From contig CM114273.1 of NCBI GenBank assembly GCA_050084515.1, positions 24,366,001 to 24,430,000 on the forward strand: a stretch of DNA of 64,000 bases, written 5' to 3'. Source of the stretch: Blasia pusilla. Lineage: Eukaryota; Marchantiophyta; Marchantiopsida; Blasiales. This document shows positions 11,396 through 22,626 of this stretch, piece by piece. Within the stretch, counting starts at the first letter, position 1; every line of letters begins with the position of its first letter. Below the pieces are notes generated by a model. The model did not search any database and was not told the origin of the DNA. It was given only the letters and a program-made list of their open reading frames with translations. A program made the translations under genes and the position numbers.

Positions 11396-13478
11396 TACAT
11401 GAGAAAGATGCAAGGGGGAAGGGGGAATTTTTTGTATGTAGGTAGGTAAGCGAGTTGATTCATCTGAAGAAAGGAAGTTACTTGAGGAGCATTCACTATA
11501 TGACTACCTTGTACACCCGCCGTGAGGTCCTTCGACGCTTCAGGATCACTACCCGGTTGTCATACCTCCTAGTGTTGACAAAATATTGAGTTGTTGTGCG
11601 CTACTCTATTTGACACTGTGTTACTGCTGCTCGTAGAGCCGGGCGTCTAAATCTCTGTCCCAGACCGCCACGCGGCTACCTCTGTTCGCGGCCGGCCGTT
11701 TGCATTTTTTGATTGATGGGGTCGAAGTGTTCCGTCCGCTTTGTTATTCCGTGATTTGTAGCTACTCAAGGATGATCAAGTACTGTGCCATAACGCCGGT
11801 AGCCGCAATGTCGCGACCCTCATGACCAAACGAGTGCCAAAGCGGAACATCGGAACATTAGCGGGCTCACGCTAAGATGGTTTGCGTGTTGGAGTGGTCT
11901 TGAAGAAGAGACAAGAGACAGGACACAAGCGAGGCTTCGCGTTTCAGATGTTGTGGTCGCCACTCAGAAACCTGGACCAAACGCGGAACAAGACTTGAAA
12001 GGAGTTGAGTCTAGAAAGTGGGTTGCCAAAGGAAGGAATCCGGATTTGGGACGCCACTAGCGTTAGAGAGTTTCCGATTGTATTTATGGCCATAAATTTT
12101 AGTGCGAAGATGTGTTTGAATTGAACAAGGGTGCGTTAGAAGGCTTATGGAAAGCCAATTCAAACGCACTAAAGATATTTGCAAACGCATAAGCAATGAC
12201 TGAGAAACAACCTGGAAACGACTGTAAGTAGAGTCGGGTTGAGGGCCACAATGAAGGGCCCGACCCTCCTTTTCCAAAGGTGGGGGGTTATTGGAGAACC
12301 CCAGAAGTACTAGTAAGGGGGAAGGTCTCCAAGAGTGCTTGGAACTCGAACCCCACTTTGGGCGCCACGGGGCGGCTCAAGGGCATGGAACAGATCGAGA
12401 GTTTGGGGTTGGGTTGGAAAACCTGAACCAAGTCTATGGAGGCAATTTTAGACATCCCTCTTGGATTTCACCCCGCGACTCAATTACTTGGGTCTCGGTT
12501 TGGAACTCACACGAGGTCTATTGAACAGTTGGGATCGCTAGGTGCGCAAGTGCCGTTTTAGGTTCCTGGACTAATCAAGAAGTATATTCCAAGTCTTGAA
12601 GGACTTGCCATGTTTTGGAAACTAGGAAGTAAGGAAGGTTGAGCTTGATGAGACGCCGAGTTGAGAACTCGGTGGGTTGGAACGCTGGTTGGCCCAAACC
12701 AGACTAACGAAAGTGTGTGTTTGGGTGCAGATCGGCGATGAGATCGTGTCCTACTGAACGTTTGCTTCTGCAACAATAAAGATTGACGTTCAAGGAGAGT
12801 AGGCTTGCGACACGCAAGGCGCCTCCGATTGCCGCGCGGTGCTGCTTATGGCCGTACCGCACCATCTTGATCGCCGAGCCACACCATCATTGGAGAGCAT
12901 AGTGTTTATTGCTGTTGACAAGGGTATGCCATTGAGTGCCACACGGTATTATCAAGTGCCGTGCTATTTGTAGCCATTCTGTGCGGCGAGTGCTGCACCG
13001 TACTGCTGGACCCGCACCACACATTGAGGAGATTTGAGCATCGTCAGTATTAGTGGAGTATGACTTGCTGCTTGGAGGAGTTGTCTTCTCAACCGAGTTG
13101 GGGTCGAGGTTTTTCAGTTGTTGAGGCACGACATCGACACTTGTTGTCAGGTTATCCATTTTGGTTTTTGGCCGTGCACGTGTTTGGGATTTCCGGGTAT
13201 TGGGCAATTATTTGGGATATTGGGTTTTATGTAGATGCCGAGAGCATCGTTCATGTTTGTGATTTAGGGGACATAGACTTGTGTGGGATGTCCGAAGTTG
13301 ATGGTAGGTTTTCGATAAGACAATAGCCAAGTGATTTGACGCACCATGCCGTTTGTTGCCGCCCATCACACGTCTCGGTGAGAGGGAGTGTAAACTTAGT
13401 GCCGCATTTTGGGTTGAGTGGTTGAGGGATTACTCATGCGGTTGAGAGTGATCGTGTGAGAGGGGCACAAGGGTCATC
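11396..13478 (+). other. 5' leader of copy A, no intact gene
   Basis: About 2 kb between the LTR remnant and the recognisable gag. No domain was recognised in any frame. It is longer than the corresponding leader in copy B (about 1.1 kb), so it may hold a decayed gag N-terminus or a later insertion. Confidence 0.4.
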
Positions 13479-14923
13479 ATGGCGTCCTTTCAGGACTTTG
13501 AGAGGCGAGGTGGTGGACTTGACAGTAGCCCTAGAGGGTTTACGCGAGTGGTGCGAGGTTTCAAGAGTCTCCACGTGAGAGACCACCTCAATCTCCTTCT
13601 ATGTCATCTTCAGACAAGGGGGAGAGTGTAGAGGAGTGTGCTAGTGATCCATCGCACACATTCAGTGGTCCTACCAGTTGGGCGTACGAGATGGACAACC
13701 GAGGTAGAGCACCGAGTAGGTTTTTGGGTGCTATAGGCATTATAGAGTTACACGACTTCATTGCGGAGTTTAGGAGTTGATGTGACTCACAGCAGGCGAG
13801 GAACTCCAAAGAGTTCAACCTATTTACAGCATGGAACGGGGTTCTGGGCGAGAGCATTCACAATTGCCTACAGAACAGTGCAGCAACGTGGATTCCGAGA
13901 TAGGTTTGTGGCACCACAAGCTCAGGGAGGATTCCGGGAGATTGTGCCATAGAGACTTGCGCCTTTATATGCAGCTTAGCAGCAGCCGTCTATGATCACT
14001 TATTGGTCATGTGGTGGAGCCTATCATCAACGCGATTGCACTTGTCAGGGTCATGGACGCGTGCCTCAGCATGGAGGAGGAGATGGTGCTACACTAGGAG
14101 GTTATTAGTGTGACTATTGTCAGAGGTACGGTCACACACGCGCCAGGTGTTTCACCTTGCACCTTGAGTTATGTCCGGACCGAGGGCCAGATAGGGCACC
14201 AGAGCGAGTTTCTGTCTAGATGGGCCTAGAGGTCGTGCACCAGGTGGTCCCGTTGGGGGACGAGGAGTTGGATTTTCCGGAGGGGGTGGTGGAGTTGCGT
14301 GTGGAGGAGGTAGAGTCTCACCACCTAGATGCGTCGAGGGAGACGCCATGTGTGAAGCTGGGATGGCTGCTCAGATACAGCAACTACAGCAGCAGATTGC
14401 CGCTTTGGCATTAAGGTTATCCAATGTCGGATCCGTGGCAGAGAGAGATCCAACGTCATATGGAGCAACCAGAGATATGGAGGATCCTGGTTGGATATGC
14501 GGGGTTGCCTTAATGGAGGCCGCTGTAGTTGTTACCCATGCAACATTTGCAGAGTTGGATCTGCAGCGAGGGGAAGCCAGGAAACAGACCAGGCTTCCTC
14601 AAAATTTCACGTTATTTGAGGCAATGAGGACCCCATCGATGGGTCCTGATCAGAGTTCCCGGAGAGTTGGTGATGTTGTTGGCGTGCAGGCATGGAGAGC
14701 GATGGTAGAAGCGAGTATGACGACTCCTATTGTTGATGCTCAGGAGGAGCATGTGTCGAGCACGTTGTTGGGGACGGCCACTGTTGTGTACCGCGCTCCA
14801 TTGTTTTCTGCTTCCGACGTTATGACGTTGGGAGGTATGGTCGCCGAGGTTTTCCGGCTAGACGCTACGCTATGTGAGCATGGAGTTGGAGTTCTTGCAT
14901 CACGTTCAGAGGTGATTGCATAG
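13479..14923 (+). pseudogene. Gag of methyltransferase-Gypsy copy A (broken)
   Basis: Structural capsid/nucleocapsid protein. The reading may start at ATG 13,479 (MASFQDFERRGGG) but is broken by several stops. Two zinc knuckles are visible: CGGAYHQRDC preceded by YWS (about 13,999-14,040; the first Cys of a CCHC box is replaced) and CDYCQRYGHTRARC (about 14,110-14,155), a clean C-x2-C-x4-H-x4-C. A conserved linker follows in an open frame at 14,348-14,923 (QQLQQQIAALALRL, later VAEVFRLDATLCEHG), which copy B shares (MFRLAATLCEHG). Confidence 0.75.
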
Positions 14924-15089
14924 GAGATGATGGATCTGCCCTTGGAGCGGATGCTCGGGCCATCCACGTTAGATTCATGGCAGGCTGCGGCTGCTAGGAT
15001 GGCGGAGATGCCCGCTAGACCCACGATAGAGTGTGCCATGGCTTCTCCTGGTGTTGTGTTGCTGGATAACCGGGGAGAGGTCTTCTAAT

Positions 15090-15495
15090 TGGTGAGTCCA
15101 AGAGGTAGAGCTTTTAGTCGGCAGCGCGTCTTGTTGGATTCAGGAGCACAACCCCTGATGTTGGGGAAAGGGGCATTTCTGAGGATTGGGCTTGATGAGG
15201 GTTGATGTGGAGCGTTGTCCATTCCGGATATAGACATCCTTGGGTGGAGCAAGTATATCACCCGATAGGAGGTCGCGGTGAGGATTCACTTGGGATATCC
15301 TATAAATGAGTCCGTGGTGCGAGCCAAGGCAATAGTGACCGATGTAGAGTCTTACGACGTCTTGGTTGGTGGAGCATTGCTGCACCCGATGGGGTTTTCC
15401 TTGGATTATTGGAGGAGTCAGCGTCCTACAGACCAGGATGGCAATCCGGTGATGGACGACTTTGTTCATTACCCGCTCGATTCACAAGTGTAGTG
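15090..15495 (+). pseudogene. Retropepsin-like aspartic protease of copy A (broken)
   Basis: This domain would cleave the polyprotein. The active-site motif is LLDSGAQPLMLGKGAF (about 15,130-15,180). A C-terminal signature YDVLVGGALLHPMGFSLDYW (about 15,355-15,415) is typical of plant retropepsins, which end ...DVLLGxxWL. Stops interrupt the middle. The homologous protease of copy B reads LLDSRAQP, so its active-site Gly is lost. Confidence 0.8.
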
Positions 15496-15699
15496 ATCGA
15501 GCGATGGCTAGGAGAGATGGCGACCTTAGCAATATTTTTCAATGCCATCACTTGGCCTAGTGATTTCATTGAAAGACATGTCCATGCAGAGGATACTCCC
15601 ATTCTTGACATTTCTGTGGAGAGGAGTGTCATGGTCACCGCATCAGTCCGTGGAGGAGAGGCGCCGCTTTAGGGCTCGAGTGAGGAGCTTCGACGCTTA

Positions 15700-16920
15700 G
15701 CCACTAAGCATGTGCAAACCGCGTGGAGCGAGACATTTGCACCAGAGCGTGATGGGTCAGAGGAACCCAAGGTAGCTGAGAGTGCTATGATGACGCCCTT
15801 GGATGCCACACCCATTGTGTGGCGCATCCTTGAGGAGGGTATTTGGATGTTGGATCTCTTTGGAGGGATTAGCATTGGGTTAGCTGCTGTTTTGTAGGCA
15901 CGAGTACGCGTGCAGCGGTACGTGTATGTGGAAATTGATGATGTTGCGAGGCGTGCTTGACTTCACCATGTGGCGCAGTTATGCCTCCGCTTTCCCGACT
16001 TGTTGTCTGTTTTCGAATAATCGACCCTCAATCGAAGACCTGCGTTCATTAACAACACCAACGGTATCGGACAACATCGTCCAATCTTTTTGTGTGCAGG
16101 CTTTTAACGAAGATCCGGCGATTTGGGGCTTTCAGAAAACCGAGGGATACCAGAGTTCCCTACCAAGGGATATTTCATTGCTGGGGGCGCAGGACTTGGA
16201 GCATGTAGGGACCATAGACTTGGTCATTGCTGGTTGGCCGTGTCAGGGCCAATCGAGTGTTGGACGAGGTAGCGGGTTTGTTGACAATTGGTCCAAGTTG
16301 TTTTGGGAGATGATGCGGATTTTGCAACACTTGCAAGAGCATTAGTCTCATTCTCCACATACATTCTGGAGAATGTGCCGATCTTGGGAGATTCGAGGTC
16401 ATGGGTGGTGACGAGTGCACATCAAGTGCGTGCATGGATCGGCTCAACAGTGTTGTTGGATGCGGCAAGTGTGGGTTCACGAGCACATCGCCCGCGTCTT
16501 TGGTGGACCAACTTGGTGCCACATGAGGTGTTGCGGAGGGTTCATGCAAGAGTGGAGCGTCCCTCTGATTTGTTGGTGGATTCCATTCTAGATCCAAGTC
16601 GTCGATCACAGGCAGTGAGGCAGGATGATCAACCGCCGTTGACTATGGTCAACAGGATTGGCATGCCACGAGCAGCCTTTCCCGCATTGGTGAGTTTTCC
16701 CACTTCCTATGCATTCAAGGAGGCCAAACCTAGCTTGGTTTGGGATGACCAAGTACAACGGTTGGTGGAGCCCAACGTTGATGAGCAAGAGCGAGCAATG
16801 GGATTCCCCACAGAGTGATGGCAGTTCCGTCACTATCAGAGGCATCACAACGTCATGGCTTGGGTCAGGCGATGGATCTGAATTGCTTGACATGGATTTT
16901 TAGCTTAGGAGTAGATGAGC
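15700..16920 (+). pseudogene. Cytosine-5 DNA methyltransferase domain carried by Gypsy copy A (broken)
   Basis: Canonical C5-MTase motifs occur in order. Motif I (SAM binding) is MLDLFGGISIGLAAVL at about 15,848-15,895. Motif II is YVYVEIDDVARRA (15,925-15,960). The IDLVIAG strand leads into motif IV with the catalytic Cys, GWPCQGQSSVGRGSGF (16,232-16,280). Motif VI is ENVPILGDSRSW (about 16,368-16,403). Motif VIII is GSRAHRPRLWWTN (about 16,475-16,515). The region before motif X reads DEQERAMGFPTE, and motif X is LGQAMDLNCLTWIFSLG (16,862-16,912). The order I-IV-VI-VIII-X and the AHRPRLWW and ERAMGFP stretches resemble Dnmt3 more than the permuted plant DRM proteins. Stops and frameshifts (for example after LAAVL, and in 15,960-16,130) show it is dead. 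It sits between protease and reverse transcriptase, so it would have been part of the polyprotein. Confidence 0.88.
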
Positions 16921-17199
16921 AACGTCGTTTGAGGATGCAACATATCACAGCTGTTGCATTGGTGAGCCCCATGCTTGTCGAGACGATTGAGGCAGTGGCT
17001 GGGGTGAGACCCGAGGAGATTGAGACACCAGGGGTGATCGGGAAAGACATCCTTGGACTTCTTGGGATGTTTTGTAGGTACGCCAGGAGATGGTAGCCAC
17101 AACATCGAGCGTAGTTCCGGGTACTGCACATGGAGATCAGATTTTGTAGTTGGCTGTAGGAGAGCAGTCGAGTTCTGCTATCCAAGGCGAGGTTGCACC

Positions 17200-18660
17200 A
17201 TAGCAACCACCTACACTCGCACCAGAGAGTCCTATCATAGTGACGATGGAGACTTGGGAGCTAGACATAGGCCCTAAGTTGACAAGAGGAGAGCGGCGCC
17301 GGATACACCAATTCCTTGGGAGTTATAGGAGCTGCTTTGCATTTAGTATGCATGACTTGGGTACGTTGAAGGGTCTAGGGATCCGCATTGAGTTGTCGAG
17401 CGATACGTCGATCTTTGGATGACTCTATAGGTACAGTGACATGGAGAGGGATTTGATTCAGAGTAGGAGCCAGGACTTGGTTGGAGCAAGACTAGTGGAG
17501 ATGTCGCATGGAGAGTATGCATCTGCCACTTTCATGCCCGCCAAGAAGGATGTGCATGGCAACTTGACAGATAGGCGGATGTGTGGAGATCACCGACCTA
17601 TCAATCGGCAAAGAAAGTCCAATAGGTATGCCATGCCCACCCATGAGGAGATCTTTGATGCGATTGGGCATGCAAAGATCTTATGTTCATTGGATTTGCA
17701 AGCCGGATACCATAAGTTGCCTATAAGATTGATGGACAGGCACAAGATAGCATTTTGGGGCATCCATCCTCACGGGAAGGATTGTTTGTACTAGCGGCGG
17801 TTCTTACCATCCGGGTTAAAGAACGCCATGGCTGAGTTTCAGACGGTCATGGATAGGATCTTGGCAGGTCTGGATTTTGCTAAGTGTTATATGGACGACA
17901 ACTTAGTCTTTAGCGCCACGGTTGAGGAGCATGAGCGACATCTAGAGGAGGTGTTTTGACAATTGCAATTACATGGCTAAAGCTACATCCAGGCAAGTTC
18001 AAGTTCTTCTATGACCGGATTGAGTACTTGGGTCATACGATATATCCAGGGGGCTTTGGTGTACAACAGACAAACGTAGAGGCTATTTCACGCACTCCAC
18101 GCCCTACAGATGTAAGTCGAGTTTGTGCATTCATGGGATTGGCGAACTTCTGTAGACGATACGTCAAGGGTTTTAGTTCAATTGCAAATCCACTAACCTT
18201 GGTGACCAAGATGGATCAAGAGTGGCACTAGGGGGATGAGCAGGAGAGAGCATTTCAAAATTCCAAGAGAGATTGATGTCTGCGCCCATATTGAGAAGAC
18301 CAATCAAGGGGCGTCCTTTCTAGTTATATACCGATTGGAGCATGTTGGGGCTTGGACCCGTGCTCACCCAGCATGACGATGATGGCAGAGAGTTCGTGGT
18401 GGCTTACTCTAGTCGCTCCAACAATGCTGCAGAGGCAAAGTATAGCTCGTATGAGGATGAGTGATTGGCTGCGGTGTGGGCTGTCGCACATTTCAGGTGT
18501 TATTTATTCGGCAACCCCTTTATCATCATTACCGATCATCAGCGACTTGATAGAGTGGTTGATAGAGTCCGACAAGCTTACAAGGAAGCTTGCAAGGTGG
18601 GCTCTTTTGTTGCAAGAGTATGACTTCTAGGTGGTGCATAGATCTGGGATGCTCAACTAG
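17200..18660 (+). pseudogene. Reverse transcriptase and RNase H of Gypsy copy A (broken)
   Basis: RT begins METWELDIGPKLTRGERRRI (17,241) with a FAFSMHDLG motif. It runs through VEMSHGEYASATFMPAKKD, DRRMCGDHRPINRQ, LCSLDLQAGYHKLPI and the catalytic box CYMDDNLVF (about 17,886-17,912). The thumb follows at FYDRIEYLGHTIYPGG (18,012-18,060) and MGLANFCRRYVKGFS. RNase H is much decayed at 18,240-18,660 (EYDF, VVHRSG). Single stops interrupt at about 17,419 and 17,792, and there is a frameshift near 17,945. The domain order and YMDD box fix it as Ty3/Gypsy. Confidence 0.9.
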
Positions 18661-18879
18661 GATGTAGATGGTTTGAGTCGTAACCCATGCCAGAGTCAAT
18701 GAGATGTGACTGGAGCTTGTTGGCATGGAGAGAGTGATAAGGAGTTGGTGCCAAGTTGGCACGCGTCAGTCTATTTAGGCTTGTTGGCTATGGAGAGCCA
18801 AATTGTTGAGACTTCGATGGCGAGGTCTGATGGAGAGTCCTTAGATCTAGAGGCCGGTGAGGACACGACACATGGCTGA

Positions 18880-19980
18880 GACATTCACGACGATGGAGTG
18901 GTCTTGGAGTACCTGCGCACTGGCAGCGTAGCGAGCACAGTGGGTGCTAGAGAGCGGCATCGGATCCTACAACAAGCTAGACAGTTCTGGTAGGAGGGGA
19001 CACATGTGTTGCGAGTGTGAGAGGATGATAGAGTACTATAGTGGCTCATCCTTTACAAAGAGCATGTTTGGTTCGTCATGCCCATGAGGAGTTGGGTCAT
19101 TTTGGAGTGAAGCGGACGTACAACTTGCTCCAGATACAATATTGGTGGCGAGGCATGCACACTGGCAATCAGTCATTTGCTGCCAGATGCATGGTGTGTG
19201 ATCGAGTTTGGGCATCGTTCAATGCTCCAACTCTATAGTTGCATCCACTTTCGATCATGGGTTTAGGCTATAGATGGAGTTTGGATTTTGCAGGACCTCT
19301 ACCTTTAACAGAGCGCCATAGTTGTTACTTGTTGGTGATGATCGAGCACTTCTTGAAGTGGATAGAGTTAGTTGCATTGCCTGAAAAAGCGAGTAAGGGA
19401 GTAGCATATGCCTTCCTAAATTGAGTGCTAAGTCATTACGGCGCACCACTTGAGGTGTTGATAGACTAGGGTACAGAGTTTCGCGGGGAGTTTCATGCCT
19501 TGTGTGTGATAAGGCGTTGATCGACCACCACACCACTTTGCGAGATCATCTTGAGGCGGATGGACTAATGGAGAGGGGTGTGCAGACAGTGAAAAGAGGA
19601 TTATGCAAGTATGGCTTGCAGAGGGATCACCTAGGAGATTAGGACCTTCAGTTTCGGTGGTTGGAGATGGGATATAGATTCAGTAGGCAAATATCCTTAG
19701 TGACTTTCTCATCGTACTTGTTGCTTTATGGCCGAGAGCCAAATGTACCTACAGCCATTTGTCAAGATGTTGGTGAGGTGTTGAACCTTGATGATCGTGA
19801 TGTATGGATGCAAGCATGTTCTTAGAGGGTTGAGTTATTTCGGAGAGGGATACCCATGACGTTTGAGAACTTGGCGATTGCGCAACATCGGGATACATTG
19901 AAGTATGCGACTATTCAGGGAGATGGTTATTGACCTACTATCCAAAGTTTCATCAGAGAGACTATGTCTACTTATAGTAA
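18880..19980 (+). pseudogene. Integrase of Gypsy copy A (broken)
   Basis: The HHCC zinc-binding domain is visible as HAHEELGHFGVKRTYNLLQI, then YWWRGMHTG, then CMVCDRV (about 19,080-19,206). The catalytic core has WSLDFAGPLPLTERH (first Asp, about 19,275), GTEFRGEFHALC (near the second Asp) and HLEADGLMERGVQTVKRGL (Glu, about 19,555-19,600). Stops interrupt at several points. Copy B has the same integrase at 28.05-29.1 kb (minus), but truncated just after the core. Confidence 0.88.
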
Positions 19981-19984
19981 GTAG

Positions 19985-20299
19985 ATGGCACCTACAACAT
20001 TGGATGTGACTGAAGGGCGCACCATCTTGAGAATGCGTGAGATTTTATCATCTGGTGTTCTCTTATTGGAGGAACGCGATGGTATGGTTTGGAAGGACCA
20101 TGTGCGTAACTATGCGCCATGTCATCTTCCGAACATTGATGGTACACTTGATCCGAGCTTAGCAGTAGTTCTTGCAAGCTTGCGATGTATGTTGTGTGGT
20201 TCCGCCCTTGGTGCAGCCACTATGCTAGTTTATGATGAGTGTTCCCCACCTCTCACTAGGGATCTTGAGGGACAATGGATGTGTCCCAGATGTACATAG
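19985..20299 (+). pseudogene. C-terminal tail with PHD-like zinc finger
   Basis: This open frame, downstream of the integrase, ends with CMLCGSALGAATMLVYDEC and then LEGQWMCPRCT. The spacing C-x2-C ... YDEC ... W-x-C-P-x-C is that of a PHD finger, with the middle His-Cys ligands degenerate. PHD fingers read histone tails, so it could have guided integration, as chromodomains do in chromoviruses. That is inference. The region is deleted in copy B. Confidence 0.5.
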
Positions 20300-21246
20300 G
20301 GTAGATAGTTCTAGATTTCGACTTGTATCTTTGACATGGATAACAAGAAGGCGACTGACGATGGGGCCACATGAGCACCCGGTTTTTTTGCTCTTACCAT
20401 CCGAGAGATGTATGTCATGGAAGGTAGGGATAGATGGCTATTTGGAGTTAGAGGGACCTAACCACCAGCTAGGGGAGAGATTGGATATATTTTGGTATTT
20501 CTTGTCTCATTTTTTGGATGCCATGAGGTAGCATGGGATCGTGCCTGTTTGTATGTTTGTTTTTGACAACAATATATGTTGTGTAGCGATGTGTATGCCC
20601 ACGACAACTGTCACAACTTTTAGGATAGATCGGCGAGATCTACTAGAGCGCCTTTAGAGATATTGGAGGACAGCCTTAGGAGATTGAGGATGACATGTTG
20701 AGGCCACGGGTAATCTGCGAGAGTAGGTTTTCCCTTCGTTTCGGCTCATTTGGAGCCATATAGAGAAACTTACTATTTTGGGTAAGTTTACATATTTGGT
20801 AGAGTTTAATTTCCACTTTGGGAAGTGGCCCTTGACCCGCTACAACAAGTCAAGAGCCAAGGAGGTGACCTGCGAGCATAGATTACCAAGGAGAGAGCTT
20901 GGGAGAGGGAAGGGAGTATACCTCCAAGAGAGAGAACTTGAGAGCTCATTCTCTCTTTGTTGAACCTCTTGACACAAGGCGGCGGAGCTATGGTCCCTTG
21001 CCTTGTGAGTGTAATCCAAGCCTCTCATTAGGAGAGTGGGTTTGGTTTGACATTGAGAGAGACATGTGAGAGTGCACACATTTGAGAGCTATGGTGTTGA
21101 GAGAGATTGGATCGTATTTAATTGGAGCTATTTTGATACTTCTTGTCTCGTTTTTTGGATGCCATGAGTTAGCATGGGATCGTGGATGTTTGTATGTATG
21201 TTTGTTGACAACAATGTATGTTGTGTAACGATGTGTATGCACACGA
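20300..21246 (+). repeat. 3' subterminal block of copy A, with a repeated 120-bp module
   Basis: A module beginning about TTCTTGTCTC, then GGATGCCATGAGTTAGCATG, and ending ATGTGTATGCACACGACA occurs at about 20,495-20,606 and again at 21,140-21,246. Related copies lie at about 23,225-23,333 (plus) and 27,518-27,625 (minus), and a partial one at about 26,930-26,972 (minus). The block at 20,770-21,246 as a whole matches 27,500-27,975 in reverse orientation, so it is a genuine part of this element family (3' UTR or LTR U3). Confidence 0.7.
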
Positions 21247-21690
21247 CAGAACCATGATGTAGGTAAAAAAGAAGAACAAGTGGAGCTCTTTGTTTCGGTG
21301 TATGATAAGACCCATCATCTCCCCTCTCCTGAATACCCTTCCCCCATTTGTGCCCATCACTCTATAGCTGCCCATCACACCTCGTAGCTGCCCGCTCCAG
21401 ATGAAGAGAAAGTAGAGGTCACTTTTTTGGGACTTCATGAGCGGTCAGCACTCCCACTTTTTATGCCATAAGCCTCCCCAAAACAGTAGATGGCAAGCCA
21501 AGAGTATGTTGTGGATGCACATGTTTAGGGCTCCATCCCATGACTCTGAGACTCCACGACTCCATCCCATGACTGCCAAAAATCCGTCCCCGATTCTTGT
21601 ATCTCTTAGTGGAGACAAGAATGCAAGGATTAAATAACTAGAGTTCATTGCCCATGGACATCTTATTACCATAGATGCATAATCTAGAGT
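21247..21690. other. Spacer, nothing recognised
   Basis: Between the Gypsy 3' block and the Copia inverted duplication. A 66-residue plus frame (21,437-21,637) has no recognisable domain. Confidence 0.35.
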
Positions 21691-22042
21691 GGATAGGCAC
21701 CATTCATTTGGTGATTATAGGTTACGAATGTATGGTGAGTTGAGCGTTGGATGTAGGGATTGTAGAAAATTGCTAAAGAAACATTCTTTAGCAAATATTT
21801 TTAATATTCGATCTATCTTAACAGACGTAACAGTCGAGATTGGTATTAATAATTCAAGATCTTTTATAATTTATGAAGATAATATTAGTAGCATTTAAGT
21901 TTTTTATTAACCATATGTTTCATACTCGAGTAAAGCATATAGAGTAGCACTACTATTTCATTGAAGAAAATATGCTTCCAAAAGATATTTATCTTGCATA
22001 TATGAATACAAGTTAGCAAATTGTTGATATATTTACAAATTT
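21690..22042 (+). pseudogene. Copia RNase H C-terminal fragment, left arm of inverted duplication
   Basis: Across frames this reads IIYEDNISSI, then HMFHTRVKHIE-type, IEENMLPKDIYLAYMNTS and QIVDIFTN. That is the conserved Copia RNase H tail ending in the (D)IFTKAL-like motif. From 21,811 to 22,042 it is nearly perfectly repeated in reverse at 22,397-22,626. Confidence 0.75.
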
Positions 22043-22396
22043 GATGGAATCCAATCCTCACTCACTCATACATCATTATAGAAAACAAAAAATTACAATG
22101 AGAGAATGAGTGGGGATCATCCCCTTCTCAATTATATATAGTATGCATAAGTAACTCTAACCCTAAACATAGTATCTAGTTACACTAATTGTATTTAACT
22201 AACTCTCGTTAAGATAATTATGTTTAAATGATTGATTAGGATCAAACTGTGTTTTATCGTGTGAGTACTAAATATAGCAAGTTATATGGCCGATGAATTT
22301 GACTAACTTAATCTTCAATAATCCTTCTCAAACTTATCTCAATATCTCTAATACCTAAATCATTTTAAAATATCTCAAACTTATTCCTAGACGAAA

Positions 22397-22626
22397 AATT
22401 TGTAAATATATCAACAATTTGCTAACATGTATTCATATATGCAAGATAAATATCTTTTGGAAGCATATTTTCTTCAATGAAATAGTAGTGCTCCTTGATA
22501 TGCTTTACTCGAGTATGAAACATATGGTAAATAAAAACTTAGATGCTACTAATATTATCTCCATAAATTATAATAGGTCTTGAATTATTAATACCAATGT
22601 CGACTGTTACTTTTGTTAAGATAGAT
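22397..22626 (-). repeat. Right arm of about 230-bp Copia-derived inverted repeat
   Basis: Reverse complement of 21,811-22,042, with few mismatches (for example the blocks CATACTCGAGTAAAGCATAT and AAAAGATATTTATCTTGCAT in both). On the minus strand it also encodes the Copia RNase H tail (DNISSI; MLPKDIYLAYMNTC; QIVDIFTN). The arms are separated by about 354 bp. Neither arm has detectable LTRs. Confidence 0.8.

Larger units (their letters stand above)
11130..21246 (+). mobile_element. Ty3/Gypsy retrotransposon with cytosine methyltransferase, copy A (degenerate)
   Basis: Order on the plus strand: partial LTR (11,130-11,395), 5' leader, gag with two zinc knuckles, aspartic protease, cytosine-5 DNA methyltransferase, reverse transcriptase, RNase H, integrase, PHD-like finger, 3' repeat-rich tail. 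RT-RNaseH-integrase order defines Ty3/Gypsy. Stops and frameshifts occur in every domain, so it is inactive. The same order and closely similar protein sequence occur in copy B on the minus strand. The 3' LTR is not visible; the 3' subterminal block ends at about 21,246. Confidence 0.88.

Noticed and set aside
14152-14349. Minus-strand proline-rich frame
   Set aside because: Antisense of the gag linker just downstream of the CCHC knuckle of copy A.
15900-16920. Host methyltransferase gene (DRM or CMT) rather than a retroelement domain
   Set aside because: It is embedded between protease and RT in two separate Gypsy copies, lacks introns, UBA domains or a chromodomain, and its motifs are in unpermuted order, unlike DRM.
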